DNA from: Arabidopsis thaliana
Taxonomy: Eukaryota; Streptophyta; Magnoliopsida; Brassicales; Brassicaceae
Direction: 5' to 3'
Assembly (NCBI RefSeq): GCF_000001735.4
Contig: NC_003076.8
Coordinates: 20,711,835 to 20,775,834 of the forward strand
DNA length: 64,000 nt
Below the pieces are notes generated by a model, which had not been told where the DNA came from, did not search any database, and saw only the letters and a list, made by a program, of their open reading frames with translations. The translations under genes and the position numbers were made by a program. Shown one piece after another: positions 48,601-60,845 of this stretch (position 1 is the stretch's first letter; each line of letters opens with the position of its first letter).

Positions 48601-50341
48601 CATCGTTACTCCAACTATAATCCCCACCGCTATAACCTAATTTTGTAAGCATCAGTATATTATAAGAAATTCCTAAAACAGAGAAGGTTTTAGAATATGT
48701 CTGTTTGTTTACCTTGTGGAAGTTGAGATTGTCATCAAATGGGACAACACGACCCAACCTGGTCTTATTTCTAAGCCATGTGATGGTGTTTCTACAAACA
48801 GGTAAGAGAATCAAAGCCATGTTCAGCTTCACTGTTTCTGCAGCACCTTTAGCCATGCACACACAATCACCCATCACTGGATACACAGGGCTACGCCTGT
48901 ATTGGATATATTTGTAGGTGAAGAGTATAGCCATAACTATGAACCATAGCACTATAACCCAACATCTTTGCCAGTTGTCTAACAAGAAGAATCTAAGACC
49001 ACGGTACCATCGCTTCAACGGGTTGCGGTTAAACGTAGGCTTAAGCCTCTGACTCATCATATGACTCAGATTCTTTCTCTCCCCAGTACTTGTTATCACA
49101 GACTGTGTTGCCGCTTGCAAAAGCAGAGTCTCAAGACTCTCCAACTGTTTCAAGATTCACCACAAATGCTTCAAGTCTCAAACATAATATGGCAAATCGT
49201 CAAGACAGCTGATAATTACTTACCATGATGTATCCTATATTGTCTGGATCCAACTCTTCCATGATCAATGCTGCATATTCATCAGCTCTCTTCTGTATTG
49301 TAGATAGATTATTCGCAGAAGCACTAAGACTGATAATCTGTAAACACACAACAACAAGACCAAAACAGAGTTAACACTGAAACAGAGCAGATATAACTTA
49401 TAACACTCTGTATTTCTTACCTCTCTAACTTCGTCTTCTGTAAGTCTACCATCAGCATCTTTATCCACCCTGCATTATCATCACTTTCAGATTCACATTC
49501 TAGAGAAAGAAAAAGTAAAAGAAACAAAAATCAGTAACCGAAAACCATACATGTCAAAGAATGTCTTAAGCCGAGAATCAAAACTTTGATCATTAATTTG
49601 TTCCCAAAACTCCTTTAGTTGATCTCCATCAATCACTTCCCCTGTTATATTCCTTCTTCTAGCCAATGCATCAAACAGTTCCAAAGCAAAATCCTTTGAA
49701 GTCATTCCTACAATACCAAATTTTCATTCAATCAGTACAAAAAAAAAACATTCTAATCACTTTTCAAGATTATAACATTAGTCTTTACCTATGCATTCAC
49801 CGAACTTTGTCCGAAGAAGTAGTCCACCGGTAGTCGCGGTAATCTGATTAAACCGCTTCTCCACGGCAGACCAACCGGCGCCACCGTCGGTTTTACTAAT
49901 GAACTTAAGTCCCTTCAACGCTTGACTCGCGGCGGATTTAGTCCGGTCTAACTTAGCCGGTCGAGGCGGCTTTCTTCCACCAATACCACCAGAAACAGAT
50001 GTCAAACGCTTAAGCTCGTGAGAAACAGACGCCAAACGTTTCACCACCGTTGTTTTCTTCTCAAGACGGTTTCGTTTCAGCAAAGTAAGCTCCGGACTCT
50101 CTTCAACGCTAGATCCACCTTCCATTTTCAAGCTATGTACAGAGACTGTATCGTCTTGTACATCTACCGTGAGGTCCACGTATGGTGCCGTACGTGTTCT
50201 CTGACTGTTCTCAGCAGTGAATCTGGAGTTCCCCGGTTTTTTATAGATCGGTGGTAATTGACCACCGCTCATTGGTCCGCTGTTTCCGGCTTCTGCATCA
50301 GAGTGATAGCCTCCTGACACTTCAAAACTCACTCTAGACAT
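45650..50341 (-). CDS. RBOHC: Respiratory burst NADPH oxidase RBOHC / RHD2
   Basis: Plasma-membrane NADPH oxidase making apoplastic superoxide; in Arabidopsis it drives root-hair tip growth. Eleven exons: 50341-49789, 49707-49551, 49469-49421, 49337-49224, 49144-48713, 48636-48247, 48160-47949, 47869-47767, 47679-47606, 46373-45850, 45759-45650. They encode 905 residues. The N-terminus has a regulatory domain and an EF-hand ([12 protein letters not shown]), with a second degenerate one ([10 protein letters not shown]). Membrane helices include [17 protein letters not shown] and [18 protein letters not shown], with haem histidines in [13 protein letters not shown] and YTHHLFV. FAD (HPFSITSAP) and NADPH ([19 protein letters not shown]) motifs and the terminal FHKENF are intact. 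Intron 9 is 1.2 kb and holds a local duplication. Confidence 0.96.
46810..46948. repeat. Imperfect 80-bp direct duplication in RBOHC intron 9
   Basis: AAATGAATAGAATAATCATATGC...TTTGGCATGTGAACA (from about 46810) recurs from about 46890 as AAATGAATTGAAAAATCATATGCC...TTTGGCATGTGAACA. The offset is near 80 bp. The copies share their two ends but differ in the middle. Confidence 0.6.
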
Positions 50342-51560
50342 TTTTTAACACACTCTACCTGAAAATTTTCTCGTCGCCGCTAAATTTCACCGGGATCTCA
50401 AACAAGAGACACAAAATGATGAAGAATTTGTTGTCTACTGGTTATGGTCTTATGGAATCTCTCACTACTTTTTTAGAGGAAAATTTTGTAAACGCAGAGA
50501 CAACATTTTTCCCGAGAAAATGAGAGAATTTTTCCGGGAAAATATTTGATGTTATTCTTCTCTCTGAAAGTAAACGATCTCTCAAGTAATTTTTGATAGG
50601 AGAATGAGAAAATGGATTCGTATAAATAGTGAAGAGAAGAGACGAGTAAAAGAATTTGAATAAAGAAGAGAGACGTGGTCGGACTTGGCCCACCAACTTT
50701 GTCATCTATGATGCAAAATATTTAACAAATAACAACTAATTGAGGTTGTAACGTGCATTTGTAATGCAATACATTGAGAAAAAAACAAATATTATACATA
50801 ACAAAGTTGAGTTTTTTTCACTAGTTGTTTATTTAAGAATTAGAACAATAGTCCACTGTTTTTTAACAAGTCCATAGCGAATGTTGGAAACTTATTTTAA
50901 AAAATTATTAATTGGAAGTCTAAAGAATTACGAAAACAAATTGTATTTGATTAAAACAAAGTACAAATTGCATTTAAAAAGAAATAGTCTATAGAACATG
51001 GATGATCCTTCCATATAAAGTTTGATCATGCACATAGTATGACAATAATCAAAGAGCGGGGATAGCTGTGAATCTTTAGCAGCGAAAACTTCAAACATAT
51101 ATTTCATGAATACAACAATGTTATAAAATGAATTTCGTACGACATAATAAATGTTATAGTAATTCTTATGTTTGTCCAAAAAAAAGAAAGTAATTCTTAG
51201 GTTAAATATATAAAAACATGACAAAAGTGTAACTATTAAAGATATTTGATGTACTACATATATATAACAAATTTTATCAAAGATGTACATAGACAACTAT
51301 GTTCTTAAAACTCCACAAACATTACGGCAGTTAGAATTTAAATTTATCTTGGAATATTGTTTGTATATTATTAACAAATGTAAATTGGTGTAGGTTTTCA
51401 GATTTTCATAATGAAAACAGTTTTAAATTATGGTTACGAGATAATTTTGACGAATATGAATACATATATAGAAAATGTTTGGGCCTATATCTATGAAAAT
51501 GTTTGGGCCTATCTATATCTATGAAAATTGTATGAGATACCAACAAAATAAAATATTTAA
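50342..51560. other. RBOHC promoter side of the RBOHC/ERD1 divergent region
   Basis: AT-rich, with a TATTTATA-type box on the minus strand near 50621-50630 that could serve RBOHC (leader of about 250 nt). A short direct repeat (ATGTTTGGGCCTAT) occurs near 51475 and 51499. Frames such as 50928-51296 are unsupported. Confidence 0.4.
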
Positions 51561-51568
51561 AGTAGCAA

Positions 51569-51740
51569 AACATTGTGTTACTTTTCTATTATCTTGTCTT
51601 AAATAAATAAAAATCAATTTTTTTTTTAAGAAGTAACACAATGTGAAGAATACGTGTGTACTTTTTTTTTTTTGGCGTAAATAAAATTAGTAAATTAAGA
51701 CAAGATTAATAGAAAAGTACACACGTATTCTTCCCATTGT
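51569..51740. repeat. Nested fold-back repeat in the RBOHC/ERD1 intergenic region
   Basis: Two overlapping palindromes. (1) CATTGTGTTACTT near 51570-51582 is the perfect inverse of AAGTAACACAATG near 51631-51643. (2) 51638-51665 pairs with 51713-51740: 28-nt arms, 27 matching, loop of 47 nt. In addition, TTACTTTTCTATTATCTTGTCTTAA (51579-51603) is nearly the inverse of 51689-51718. The arms share parts, so three related segments alternate in orientation. This suggests a small fold-back element or nested insertions. Confidence 0.65.
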
Positions 51741-51880
51741 ACGTTAAAAAGCTCGTGAATTCACATGCATGAGGACGATTTGGGTAACCAATAAGTTGAC
51801 TATATTTTTGTATGTCTTTCTATTTTTCTTCACATGGAAAGAATTTTCCAACGAAAAGTTGAAGGGGAGACAATTAGGAA

Positions 51881-51894
51881 CACTAAATTGTCAC
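51881..51894 (+). promoter_or_regulatory. ZFHD recognition site of the ERD1 promoter
   Basis: CACTAAATTGTCAC is the rps1 site 1-like element reported in the Arabidopsis ERD1 promoter and bound by the zinc-finger homeodomain factor ZFHD1. It is required for dehydration induction. The sequence is seen exactly, about 760 bp before the ERD1 start codon. Confidence 0.8.
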
Positions 51895-52013
51895 CATTAG
51901 GCTCTTAAGTTTTAATTTGGCAACCAATTTCATTTTCTCTATTCTGTATTTTTGGATTGGGACCGTTTTATTTGTTTGTGTGTGTGCAACTTGAGCTCTT
52001 CTTCTGTAACACG

Positions 52014-52019
52014 CATGTG
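52014..52019 (+). promoter_or_regulatory. NAC (MYC-like) site of the ERD1 promoter
   Basis: CATGTG lies about 120 bp downstream of the ZFHD site. In Arabidopsis ERD1 this MYC-like element is bound by ANAC019, ANAC055 and ANAC072 and acts together with the ZFHD site under drought and senescence. Identity as that site is inferred from motif and spacing. Confidence 0.7.
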
Positions 52020-52447
52020 TTGCGTTTGGTTTTTAATTTATTTGCCTACTTTTGCGTTTTCAACGTTTGTTACCACATTTGAACTATAAAGTCCAATTCC
52101 ATACCGATCCTCTACAACCATATAAATGTGCTACAACAAAAGTTAATCTTTGATCTTGATCAACTCAAAGATGACTATACATGATTAGTTCTCCTAAAAG
52201 CTAATGTTGTAGAGTGCAATTGCCGACAAACCTCCAAGTTTTGTGTCAACTTGAATTTGTACTTAATTGCAATCTTTGGAACGTGTTCATTCGAAAACGA
52301 GAATAAAAAGAAAAAAACATGACTACGTCTATAACAAGTAAACAAAAGACAACAGTGAAAAGAATCTTATCAAAAGTTCAAAACGCAAACGTGGCTAAAC
52401 CTGTACCCAAACAGTCCCATAAGAAGCCAGAATCAAAGTACACTGTG

Positions 52448-52455
52448 TATATAAA
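52448..52455 (+). promoter_or_regulatory. TATA box of ERD1
   Basis: TATATAAA lies about 190 bp upstream of the ERD1 ATG, which predicts a transcription start near 52480 and a leader of roughly 160 nt. Confidence 0.6.
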
Positions 52456-52644
52456 TGAGCCCAACAATAACCGAATAAACAAAAACAAAAAAATAACGTT
52501 GCCTTGACGTGTCATCTTACTCCATCCCTTCCTTTTGCTTCTTCTCCTTTACTTCCTTTTTTTTTTCTTTCCATCATTTTGTCACAAACCGGAAAAAAAA
52601 TCTCACCGGAGAAAAAATAAATCTCACCGACGACGAATTCGATC

Positions 52645-55600
52645 ATGGAGGTGTTATCTACTTCCTCACCTCTAACGCTTCACTCCCACCGACTCCTCTC
52701 TGCTTCTTCTTCTTCTTCACATGTCACCTCCATCGCCGCTTCTTCACTTTCTTCATTCGCTTCTTCATATCTCGGAATCTCCCTTTCTAACCGCACGATC
52801 CACCGCTTCTCCACAACTCCGACGAACTTAAGACGATTTCCTCAAAGAAAACGGAAGAAATTCACTCCGATTTCAGCGGTTTTCGAACGGTTCACCGAAC
52901 GAGCGATCAGAGCTATAATCTTCTCTCAGAAGGAAGCTAAATCGTTGGGAAAAGATATGGTTTACACGCAGCATCTTCTCTTAGGTTTGATCGCTGAGGA
53001 TCGTGATCCTCAAGGCTTCCTTGGATCCGGTATCACCATCGACAAGGCTCGTGAAGCTGTTTGGAGTATTTGGGACGAAGCTAATTCCGATTCGAAACAG
53101 GAGGAAGCTTCTTCTACTTCGTATTCAAAATCGACGGACATGCCTTTCTCTATCAGCACGAAACGAGTCTTTGAAGCTGCGGTTGAGTACTCTAGGACTA
53201 TGGATTGTCAATATATCGCACCGGAGCATATAGCCGTTGGACTCTTCACCGTTGATGATGGTAGCGCCGGCAGAGTTCTCAAGAGGTATAGCTCACCTCG
53301 AATTGTTGCAGTTCCATAGATAATTGACTCATCTAATATTTGTAATTTGATGAATATTTTCTTTGTATGATTTTGTCTTTTGATCTTGAAATTTGTTTGT
53401 GTGAATGATATATAGATTGGGAGCAAATATGAATTTGCTCACAGCTGCAGCACTTACAAGACTTAAAGGAGAGATTGCTAAAGATGGAAGAGAGCCATCT
53501 TCTTCATCTAAAGGGAGCTTCGAGTCTCCTCCTAGTGGTCGAATTGCTGGTTCTGGACCTGGTGGAAAAAAAGGTAATGTTTTTTATAGATACTATGTTC
53601 TCTTATTCGTACTGTTGAGTTTGAGAAGAGAGATACTGATAAAACTTTAACCAAATTTGTGTTTATCAGCGAAAAATGTACTGGAACAGTTCTGTGTGGA
53701 TCTGACAGCACGTGCTAGTGAGGGTCTTATTGATCCTGTTATTGGTCGGGAAAAAGAGGTTCAAAGAGTTATCCAGATACTTTGCCGCAGAACTAAAAAC
53801 AACCCAATTCTTCTTGGTGAAGCTGGTGTTGGGAAGACTGCCATTGCTGAAGGACTAGCGATTAGTATTGCAGAAGCCAGTGCTCCTGGATTTCTCTTGG
53901 TGTGCACCTGCATCTGATCATATGAAACTTTTTATCTGAAGTTTGTCCGCCATGTACAGTGACCAGTTTTATTTGTTTATGTATGTAGACGAAACGCATC
54001 ATGTCCCTGGATATAGGATTGCTAATGGCCGGTGCAAAAGAAAGGGGAGAGCTGGAGGCTCGAGTCACTGCTTTGATAAGCGAGGTTAAAAAATCAGGTT
54101 AGTGATCTGAAATCTTAATACGTCAAAGACTTCTAAAATTAGTATGGCACATTCCTAACAGTGTTTTTTCTTTTTGTTCTCTCATAGGTAAGGTCATTCT
54201 CTTCATAGATGAAGTGCATACACTTATTGGGTCTGGCACAGTTGGAAGAGGGAACAAAGGGTCTGGGCTTGACATTGCTAACCTCTTGAAACCATCACTT
54301 GGAAGGGGTGAACTTCAGGTATGAATGCTGAATGAATCGATGTTTTGCTGCTTTTACTTGTGCATGAGAAAGAGTACAACTTTGGTTTATGGTGCTAAAG
54401 CTTGCTCTACTAATCAACCATTTGCAGTGCATTGCATCCACAACCCTTGACGAATTTAGGAGTCAGTTTGAGAAGGACAAAGCCCTTGCAAGGAGATTTC
54501 AGCCAGTGTTGATTAACGAGCCAAGCGAGGTTTCTTTTCAAACCAGTGTTTTCTATCTTATTAACCAACCGACACCTGTTTTCTTATCTAGTATATTCAT
54601 CTCAACGACATTTTAGGAAGATGCGGTGAAGATTTTGTTGGGCCTTCGTGAAAAATATGAAGCCCATCACAATTGCAAATATACTATGGAAGCCATAGAT
54701 GCTGCAGTGTACCTTTCATCACGATATATCGCTGATAGATTTCTTCCAGATAAAGCTATTGATCTCATTGACGAGGCAGGAAGCAGAGCTCGTATTGAAG
54801 CTTTTAGGAAGAAAAAGGAGGATGCAATCTGTATCCTATCGAAGCCACCTAATGATTACTGGCAAGAGATCAAAACAGTTCAGGCCATGCACGAAGTGGT
54901 AAAGAAACTAGACATTAGTCCTGCAGTGTTCTTGCATGTTGATCATTTTTACCTATTAACAGTTTCAATAATTGTTCTGTACATAGGTTCTCTCAAGCAG
55001 GCAAAAGCAGGATGACGGTGATGCCATTTCAGATGAGTCTGGTGAACTAGTTGAAGAGTCTTCTTTGCCACCTGCAGCAGGCGACGATGAGTATGACTTC
55101 CTTCTTTTACATATTTAGGTCTTTAAGGGGAAACTTTCAAAAAAGTTCTAAGAACAACATGAAGGAACCTCCATAACTTTAATTTGATTGTGCTTTCAGG
55201 CCTATACTGGTGGGACCTGATGATATTGCAGCCGTTGCATCGGTTTGGTCTGGAATTCCAGTTCAGCAGATCACTGCAGATGAAAGAATGCTTCTTATGA
55301 GTCTAGAAGATCAGCTTAGAGGCAGAGTTGTTGGTCAAGATGAGGCGGTAGCTGCCATATCTAGAGCTGTGAAGAGGTCCCGGGTTGGCTTAAAAGATCC
55401 CGACCGTCCAATTGCTGCTATGCTTTTCTGTGGACCAACAGGGGTTGGAAAAACGGAGCTTACAAAAGCTCTGGCAGCAAATTATTTTGGCTCGGTACAG
55501 CTTCATTAACAATATAGTGCTGATAAATGATTGTGGTCATTGAACCGATTCCTTCATCCCCCGTTTTTCATTGGTTATTGCAGGAAGAATCCATGCTGAG

Positions 55601-56647
55601 ATTGGACATGAGTGAATACATGGAGCGTCATACTGTGAGCAAGCTGATAGGCTCTCCTCCTGGTTATGTTGGCTTTGAAGAAGGTGGAATGCTTACAGAA
55701 GCTATCAGGAGACGTCCTTTTACAGTGGTTTTGTTCGATGAAATAGAGAAAGCACATCCGGATATCTTCAATATTCTTCTCCAGCTGTTCGAAGATGGCC
55801 ATCTAACTGATTCACAGGTTCGATGTCCTGTATTCACTTAAAAACATTTACTGCTTCTTCAAGAGACCTATAGAGTTGAAACTCGTCTGTGCATATAATT
55901 GATATGTTTGCTTGCTTCTTCAATCTTTGTTTACAGGGAAGGAGAGTATCTTTTAAGAACGCATTGATCATAATGACCTCTAATGTCGGATCATTGGCCA
56001 TTGCAAAGGGAAGACATGGTTCAATAGGGTTTATCCTCGATGATGATGAAGAGGCAGCATCTTATACCGGAATGAAAGCTTTGGTAGTCGAAGAACTCAA
56101 GAACTATTTCCGTCCAGAGTTGTTGAACCGAATAGACGAAATCGTCATTTTCCGACAGCTAGAGAAGGCTCAGGTTAGTCATTTTCTCCACTTTTAACCT
56201 TTGAAAAGTAGGGGTTGGCATAAAAACTGAACCAAACAATAACAATAGCTTTATGCCGAACCAAAACAGAGACATTAAAGGTGGTTGATGATTTGTTGGC
56301 TTAATGCAAAACTTTCAACCCTGATTTTACAGATGATGGAGATCTTGAACCTGATGCTACAAGACTTGAAGTCGAGGCTCGTGGCACTCGGAGTTGGTTT
56401 AGAGGTGTCTGAACCCGTCAAGGAGCTCATATGCAAACAAGGCTATGATCCAGCTTACGGTGCACGACCACTCCGGAGAACTGTCACAGAGATTGTTGAA
56501 GATCCACTCAGTGAAGCCTTTCTTGCCGGGAGCTTCAAGCCTGGTGATACGGCTTTTGTAGTTCTTGATGATACCGGAAACCCATCGGTTCGGACCAAAC
56601 CAGATTCTTCCACTATACGAGTTACAGACAAAACATCGATCGCATAG
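52645..56647 (+). CDS. ERD1: ERD1 / ClpD, stress-induced plastid Hsp100 chaperone
   Basis: Plastid Hsp100 regulatory ATPase induced by dehydration and senescence. Twelve exons: 52645-53285, 53416-53573, 53670-53899, 53989-54097, 54188-54318, 54428-54529, 54617-54898, 54987-55090, 55200-55494, 55584-55817, 55937-56173, 56333-56647. They encode 945 residues. A Ser-rich transit peptide is followed by ClpN repeats ([12 protein letters not shown]), NBD1 ([15 protein letters not shown]), and NBD2 ([19 protein letters not shown]) with an IGF ClpP-docking loop ([10 protein letters not shown]). Compared with CLPC1 in this window, the middle linker lacks the UVR-type coiled segment and the N-domain carries a Ser/Lys-rich insert. 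Known drought elements lie upstream. Confidence 0.97.
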
Positions 56648-57187
56648 TTTCACCATTGGAGGATTGTATATAAAGATTCTTTGATTATACTCACTCGTCT
56701 TATACTTAAATCTCAATTGCTTGTTGCAAACTTGTATATATAAAGATACATAGTGATTAGTCCGTGAGGTAATTGTATTAAGTATTTGTTATTCCTCGAA
56801 TTAAAACTATCCTTTCATTCTCTGAATCGAGTCATGAAGAAGAGTTGAATGATCTGAATCAGTACTACTCGATCGTACATGACTGTAACATGAAATTGAA
56901 GATCTTGATTTATCTGAGATTTTTTGCTTGAAGAATCTCCTTTACAATTTCTCTATACTCTTTGTTTAGTTTCGTCTTAAATCCTTTATAAAGAAAAAAG
57001 TTGGGACCATTCCATTTCTACATAGGTGTAAGCAACTATTACAACAGAAAAACCACCAAGAGTCATATTTACATAGTGGTTGTTCTCTTTAGAGACACCA
57101 CTCACACTGTTAGATAAAGCTATTCAGATTTGGATGTAGCCTGGACAACAACAAAAAAGACCAAATCTAGTTCACCGATAATATCCT
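56648..57187. other. Convergent 3' regions of ERD1 and RNH1B
   Basis: About 540 bp between two stop codons of converging genes; presumably both 3' UTRs. No additional gene is seen. Confidence 0.5.
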
Positions 57188-58841
57188 TTAAGCCACTTCA
57201 ACTTCTCCTTCTGTAAATAATGCATCATAGATTTGGTTAGCTTTCTGTAAAATTTGATACTCACAATGTCAAATACAGAGAAAACAGAGACTAGGATGTC
57301 TAACCAGAAAGACGAGCAGCCATGTTTGCCTGTTCATCCGCATCAGAGTTTAAACTCTATAAAGAAAAATGCCCACAATGGCAGAAACTCGCATTAGAAC
57401 GAAAAAAGCCTTGTCGGAACTCTTGCTCTCAAGCACAAAAGGAGAACTATACAGTATCATTCATTTCCAGAGAGAAAGAGATGCACGTAGAAACATACCC
57501 TAAGTACATGACTGATCTCAAAAGAGAGACATTTGTCGCTAAGTTGTTTTGCTTCCTTGTGGAGCTTCGAGAGTACCTCGTGGTTTACCTTCCATTGACC
57601 TTTCATCTATTGTTTCAGAAAAAATTGAGAATGTGAGAAGGGAGAAGCATATATGATTCATTAAATCACCTTATTGCACAAAGATAGACCAACCTGCATA
57701 CAAACTAGCTTGGAGTCAGTTTTCACTTTAATTTTCGTGTAACCTTTCTCGATAGCATGCTTCAATCCTAGGATTAATCCATGATATTCAGCTGCATTAT
57801 TTGTGGCAATTCCTAAACCTTGACGCATTTTAAAAATCTGTTTTTGAGAAAATTGATATATTAAGATACAGAAAACTGCATTCTCCAATTAACAACCATG
57901 GTTCAAAAAGGATTCATACCAAGCTTCCGTCCTCAGTTTTCAGTACAGCTGCAGCGCCAGAGAGACCGGGATTTCCTTTTGATGCACCGTCAAACTCAAT
58001 AATGCAAGTTTCCTACCACAAGAGGAGAAGAAGAAACAGATCAACTTAAGCAAAACATTCTGCATCCATCCAATTCACTGGAACTATGAAATAAGGTATA
58101 TACAAACATATCACAACACTCACATATGAGGTATCAGCAGATGGCTCTAGCTCAGCAAGCTTTTCAACTGACATGGAAGCTGAAGGAAGTTGATCCTGGA
58201 AAAAAATGAATACATAAGCAATGAGCTTAATCTTTTTTCTCATAATCATTAAACTTCATCACAATATCATCTCACCTGGAAGAGACAAGGTGTAAGAGCT
58301 CCAAACATATCTTCTTTTAAGTCTAAAGCTCTAAAAACATAGAGTGGTTTCTTCAAACCAACAGTAGAAAGACACTCCTCGGTGTCTTTGAGCAACGAGT
58401 ATCCCTTATAAACGCTAACTGGAGGATCATAAACCTGCCATTGAAAACTTCTGTTATTATTATCCCATCTAAGAAAAGTATTTATATTAGCAAGAGATTG
58501 TGTTAAGGTTAAGATGAATTCACCGAAGATCCAACTTGAGCTTGACAATCGATCAAATCCTTATAAATTCCAACAATGTCACCCTTTCGAACAACAAAAA
58601 AGGCGTCTTTCTCTTTATCCGAATCCGAAACAGAAACAGAGCTTTTTGACATCTTTGATTTAGCAGTCTTTGATCTTGAGGAATAGCAATGAACACTAGA
58701 TACACTCACACTTGCAGGCTTTAAACTAGATTTTAAAGATGTATAGAAGCACTGATTCCATGGAATGTGGGAAGTGACATAGCTGGACTTCCTAAACAGC
58801 ACCAAGGAAATGTATGAACGAGCACGAGAGAAGCGGTTCAT
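57188..58841 (-). CDS. RNH1B: RNase H1 with N-terminal hybrid-binding domain (mitochondrial type)
   Basis: Degrades RNA in RNA:DNA hybrids (R-loops). Eight exons: 58841-58524, 58434-58276, 58195-58124, 58012-57920, 57837-57694, 57606-57499, 57356-57305, 57210-57188. They give 322 residues from the ATG at 58841. The N-terminus (MNRFSRARSYISLVLFRKSS) is basic with no acids, like a mitochondrial presequence. A hybrid-binding domain (DAFFVVRKGDIVGIYKDLI) follows, then the catalytic domain with the four acids: FDGASKGNPG, NNAAEYHGL, VKTDSKLV and LNSDADEQAN. In Arabidopsis this locus is described as AtRNH1B, targeted to mitochondria. Confidence 0.93.
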
Positions 58842-60845
58842 TATAGGTAGCACTGAGATTTATGGAAGAAAAAGGACACAACTTTAGATAACTACAGAGA
58901 GAGGCAAGAACAACTATAGGATTTACATATTGCCATTGAGGAACAAACACTAAAGCTGATAATAATTACAAGTTCAAGAGTTCGTTAAAATGGCTCTATT
59001 CAAATCACACTTTGGCACAAGACCACTAATAAGATTACCAAGTGGAACAATCGAAAGAGAAGAAGAGACAGCATACCAGAGAGAGTTTTTTTTGTTTAGG
59101 AGGGAGAAGCTCGCCGGAGGCTTCTGTTTGAGCGGTGTTTCCGGTGCCGGAATTGGAAACAAGAAGGCCAATTTTTTGGTCTTTTTAGAATTTTAAGGAG
59201 ATTTTGAAACGACGTCGTTATCGAACCCTAATTCCTCTGTAGCTAATGATGTCGTTTAAGATAATTAAGAAACATGTGCTTGAGAATAAAGCCCATTACC
59301 ACGTCGTTTGTAGTGTGCCAGAAATGATTTAGAACAAGGTGGTAATTGATCAAAAATAGGCAAAAATTAAGCAAAAAATGAACAAAATATAAGTAAAATC
59401 TATATAAATATAGAATAGGAGAGTTCTCTCTGTAACAATCGATTCTGTTACCATTTTGTAGTTGCATGTCTCGTCTTTAGCAACAACAATGTCGTCTTTA
59501 TTTTTGAGCGTCTGAATCACAGAGAAAACAAACAGTTAATTAGAAAATATTTTCATTGTGTGCTTTATATAAATTTAATGCAAAATATTATAACATTATT
59601 AATGACATTATATATAAAGGAACCTAAAATATAGGTTTGAACAGTATATTATTCATAAGTTTGATATTTATCAAAATATATTTTTTCTGGTGTGAATGAA
59701 AATTGTTTTTGGAAAACGAGAAAATAGTGTTTACTAAAAACGACAACATTTTAGGGAAACACATATTCGAAAAAATAAAAAAATTGTGTTTCAACCATGT
59801 ATGTGAAACATACATAAAAGTGGGATTATCAGAGAGGGAAATGATATATCATCATAAGAAAATGTTGATAAATTTATAGATAATAAAAGAATATATGATT
59901 TTAATTTCAATTGTTAGAGAAAACACAAAATTCGTTACCTCCGTAGAATCGAGAGGTGATTCAAGACGGGAAGTGGATCATGTCGATGGTAGGAAGGGAA
60001 GATGCTATCAAAAGAAGAATGAAAACCGAAAGGTGCATTACCTCCATTGTTGAATTTTGATTTCTCTCGGAAGCTCTTCTATAAGTTTAAAGACAGTATA
60101 GCTAAAGAAATTTTTTGAGAAGAAACCAAGAATGTGAAATGTTGGTCTTTAATATTACTACTTAGGTATACTTAATGTATAAACTTAATTCATTTACTCC
60201 ATACTATTTTAGCTTAATTTTCCTTTTTAATTATGACTCTATGTTTTGTGTTTTCCCTTCTTTTGGTATTTTAATTTTTACATTTTAATCAATTTATCAA
60301 TGCCACCAACATTCAACTCTTCTAATTTTCATTTGAGAACTTAGTAGCTCAAGTTCATTGAATCAAAGAAACGAATAAAATATCTTTATCAAAAGAGTTT
60401 TTTTAGAATACAAACAAATAGTTGTTCTCCACGATCCATAATTGTTCCTGTCTATGTTTTTGAACTTTTCTTAACCGATCAACCGATCGACGTCCATCAA
60501 ATTTCATTGCAAAGGTGGTTCTTTTGTTGATAGAATCGATCAGCATCAAGTTCCATCTTTGTTTTTCGATAAGCTTGAGAGTAGAATTGTATGTACCATG
60601 GTATAAACTAGGAGAGCACATGGAATATTAGAGTGGAATGACTGATTGAGCCAAATCGTAGCTTGGAAATAATCTGGAAAGAACTTAGAACTCTCAACCA
60701 TAGCTTTAGGTACAAAAATTTTGTTTGTCAGAATCAAACGACATGCTATTGGCTTGTGGTTTCCAATATTACAAGATAAAATCATATGACTTATCTGTTG
60801 GATACTATCATACTAATTAAGCTTAAGGAATGCTAACTCTAAGAA
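58842..60845. other. Gene-poor region right of RNH1B
   Basis: After the RNH1B leader, the palindrome AACGACGTCGTT sits at 59208-59219, with further GTCGTTT motifs near 59252 and 59303. The rest is AT-rich. Minus-strand frames at 60403-60785 are short and broken into two phases; they may be a decayed coding fragment, but I do not recognise them. Confidence 0.4.

Noticed and set aside
58990-59196. 68-codon plus-strand frame upstream of RNH1B
   Set aside because: Lies in the RNH1B leader/promoter area with no homology I recognise.
60403-60785. Two overlapping minus-strand frames
   Set aside because: Short, in different phases and unrecognised; could be decayed coding DNA but the evidence is too weak to call a gene.
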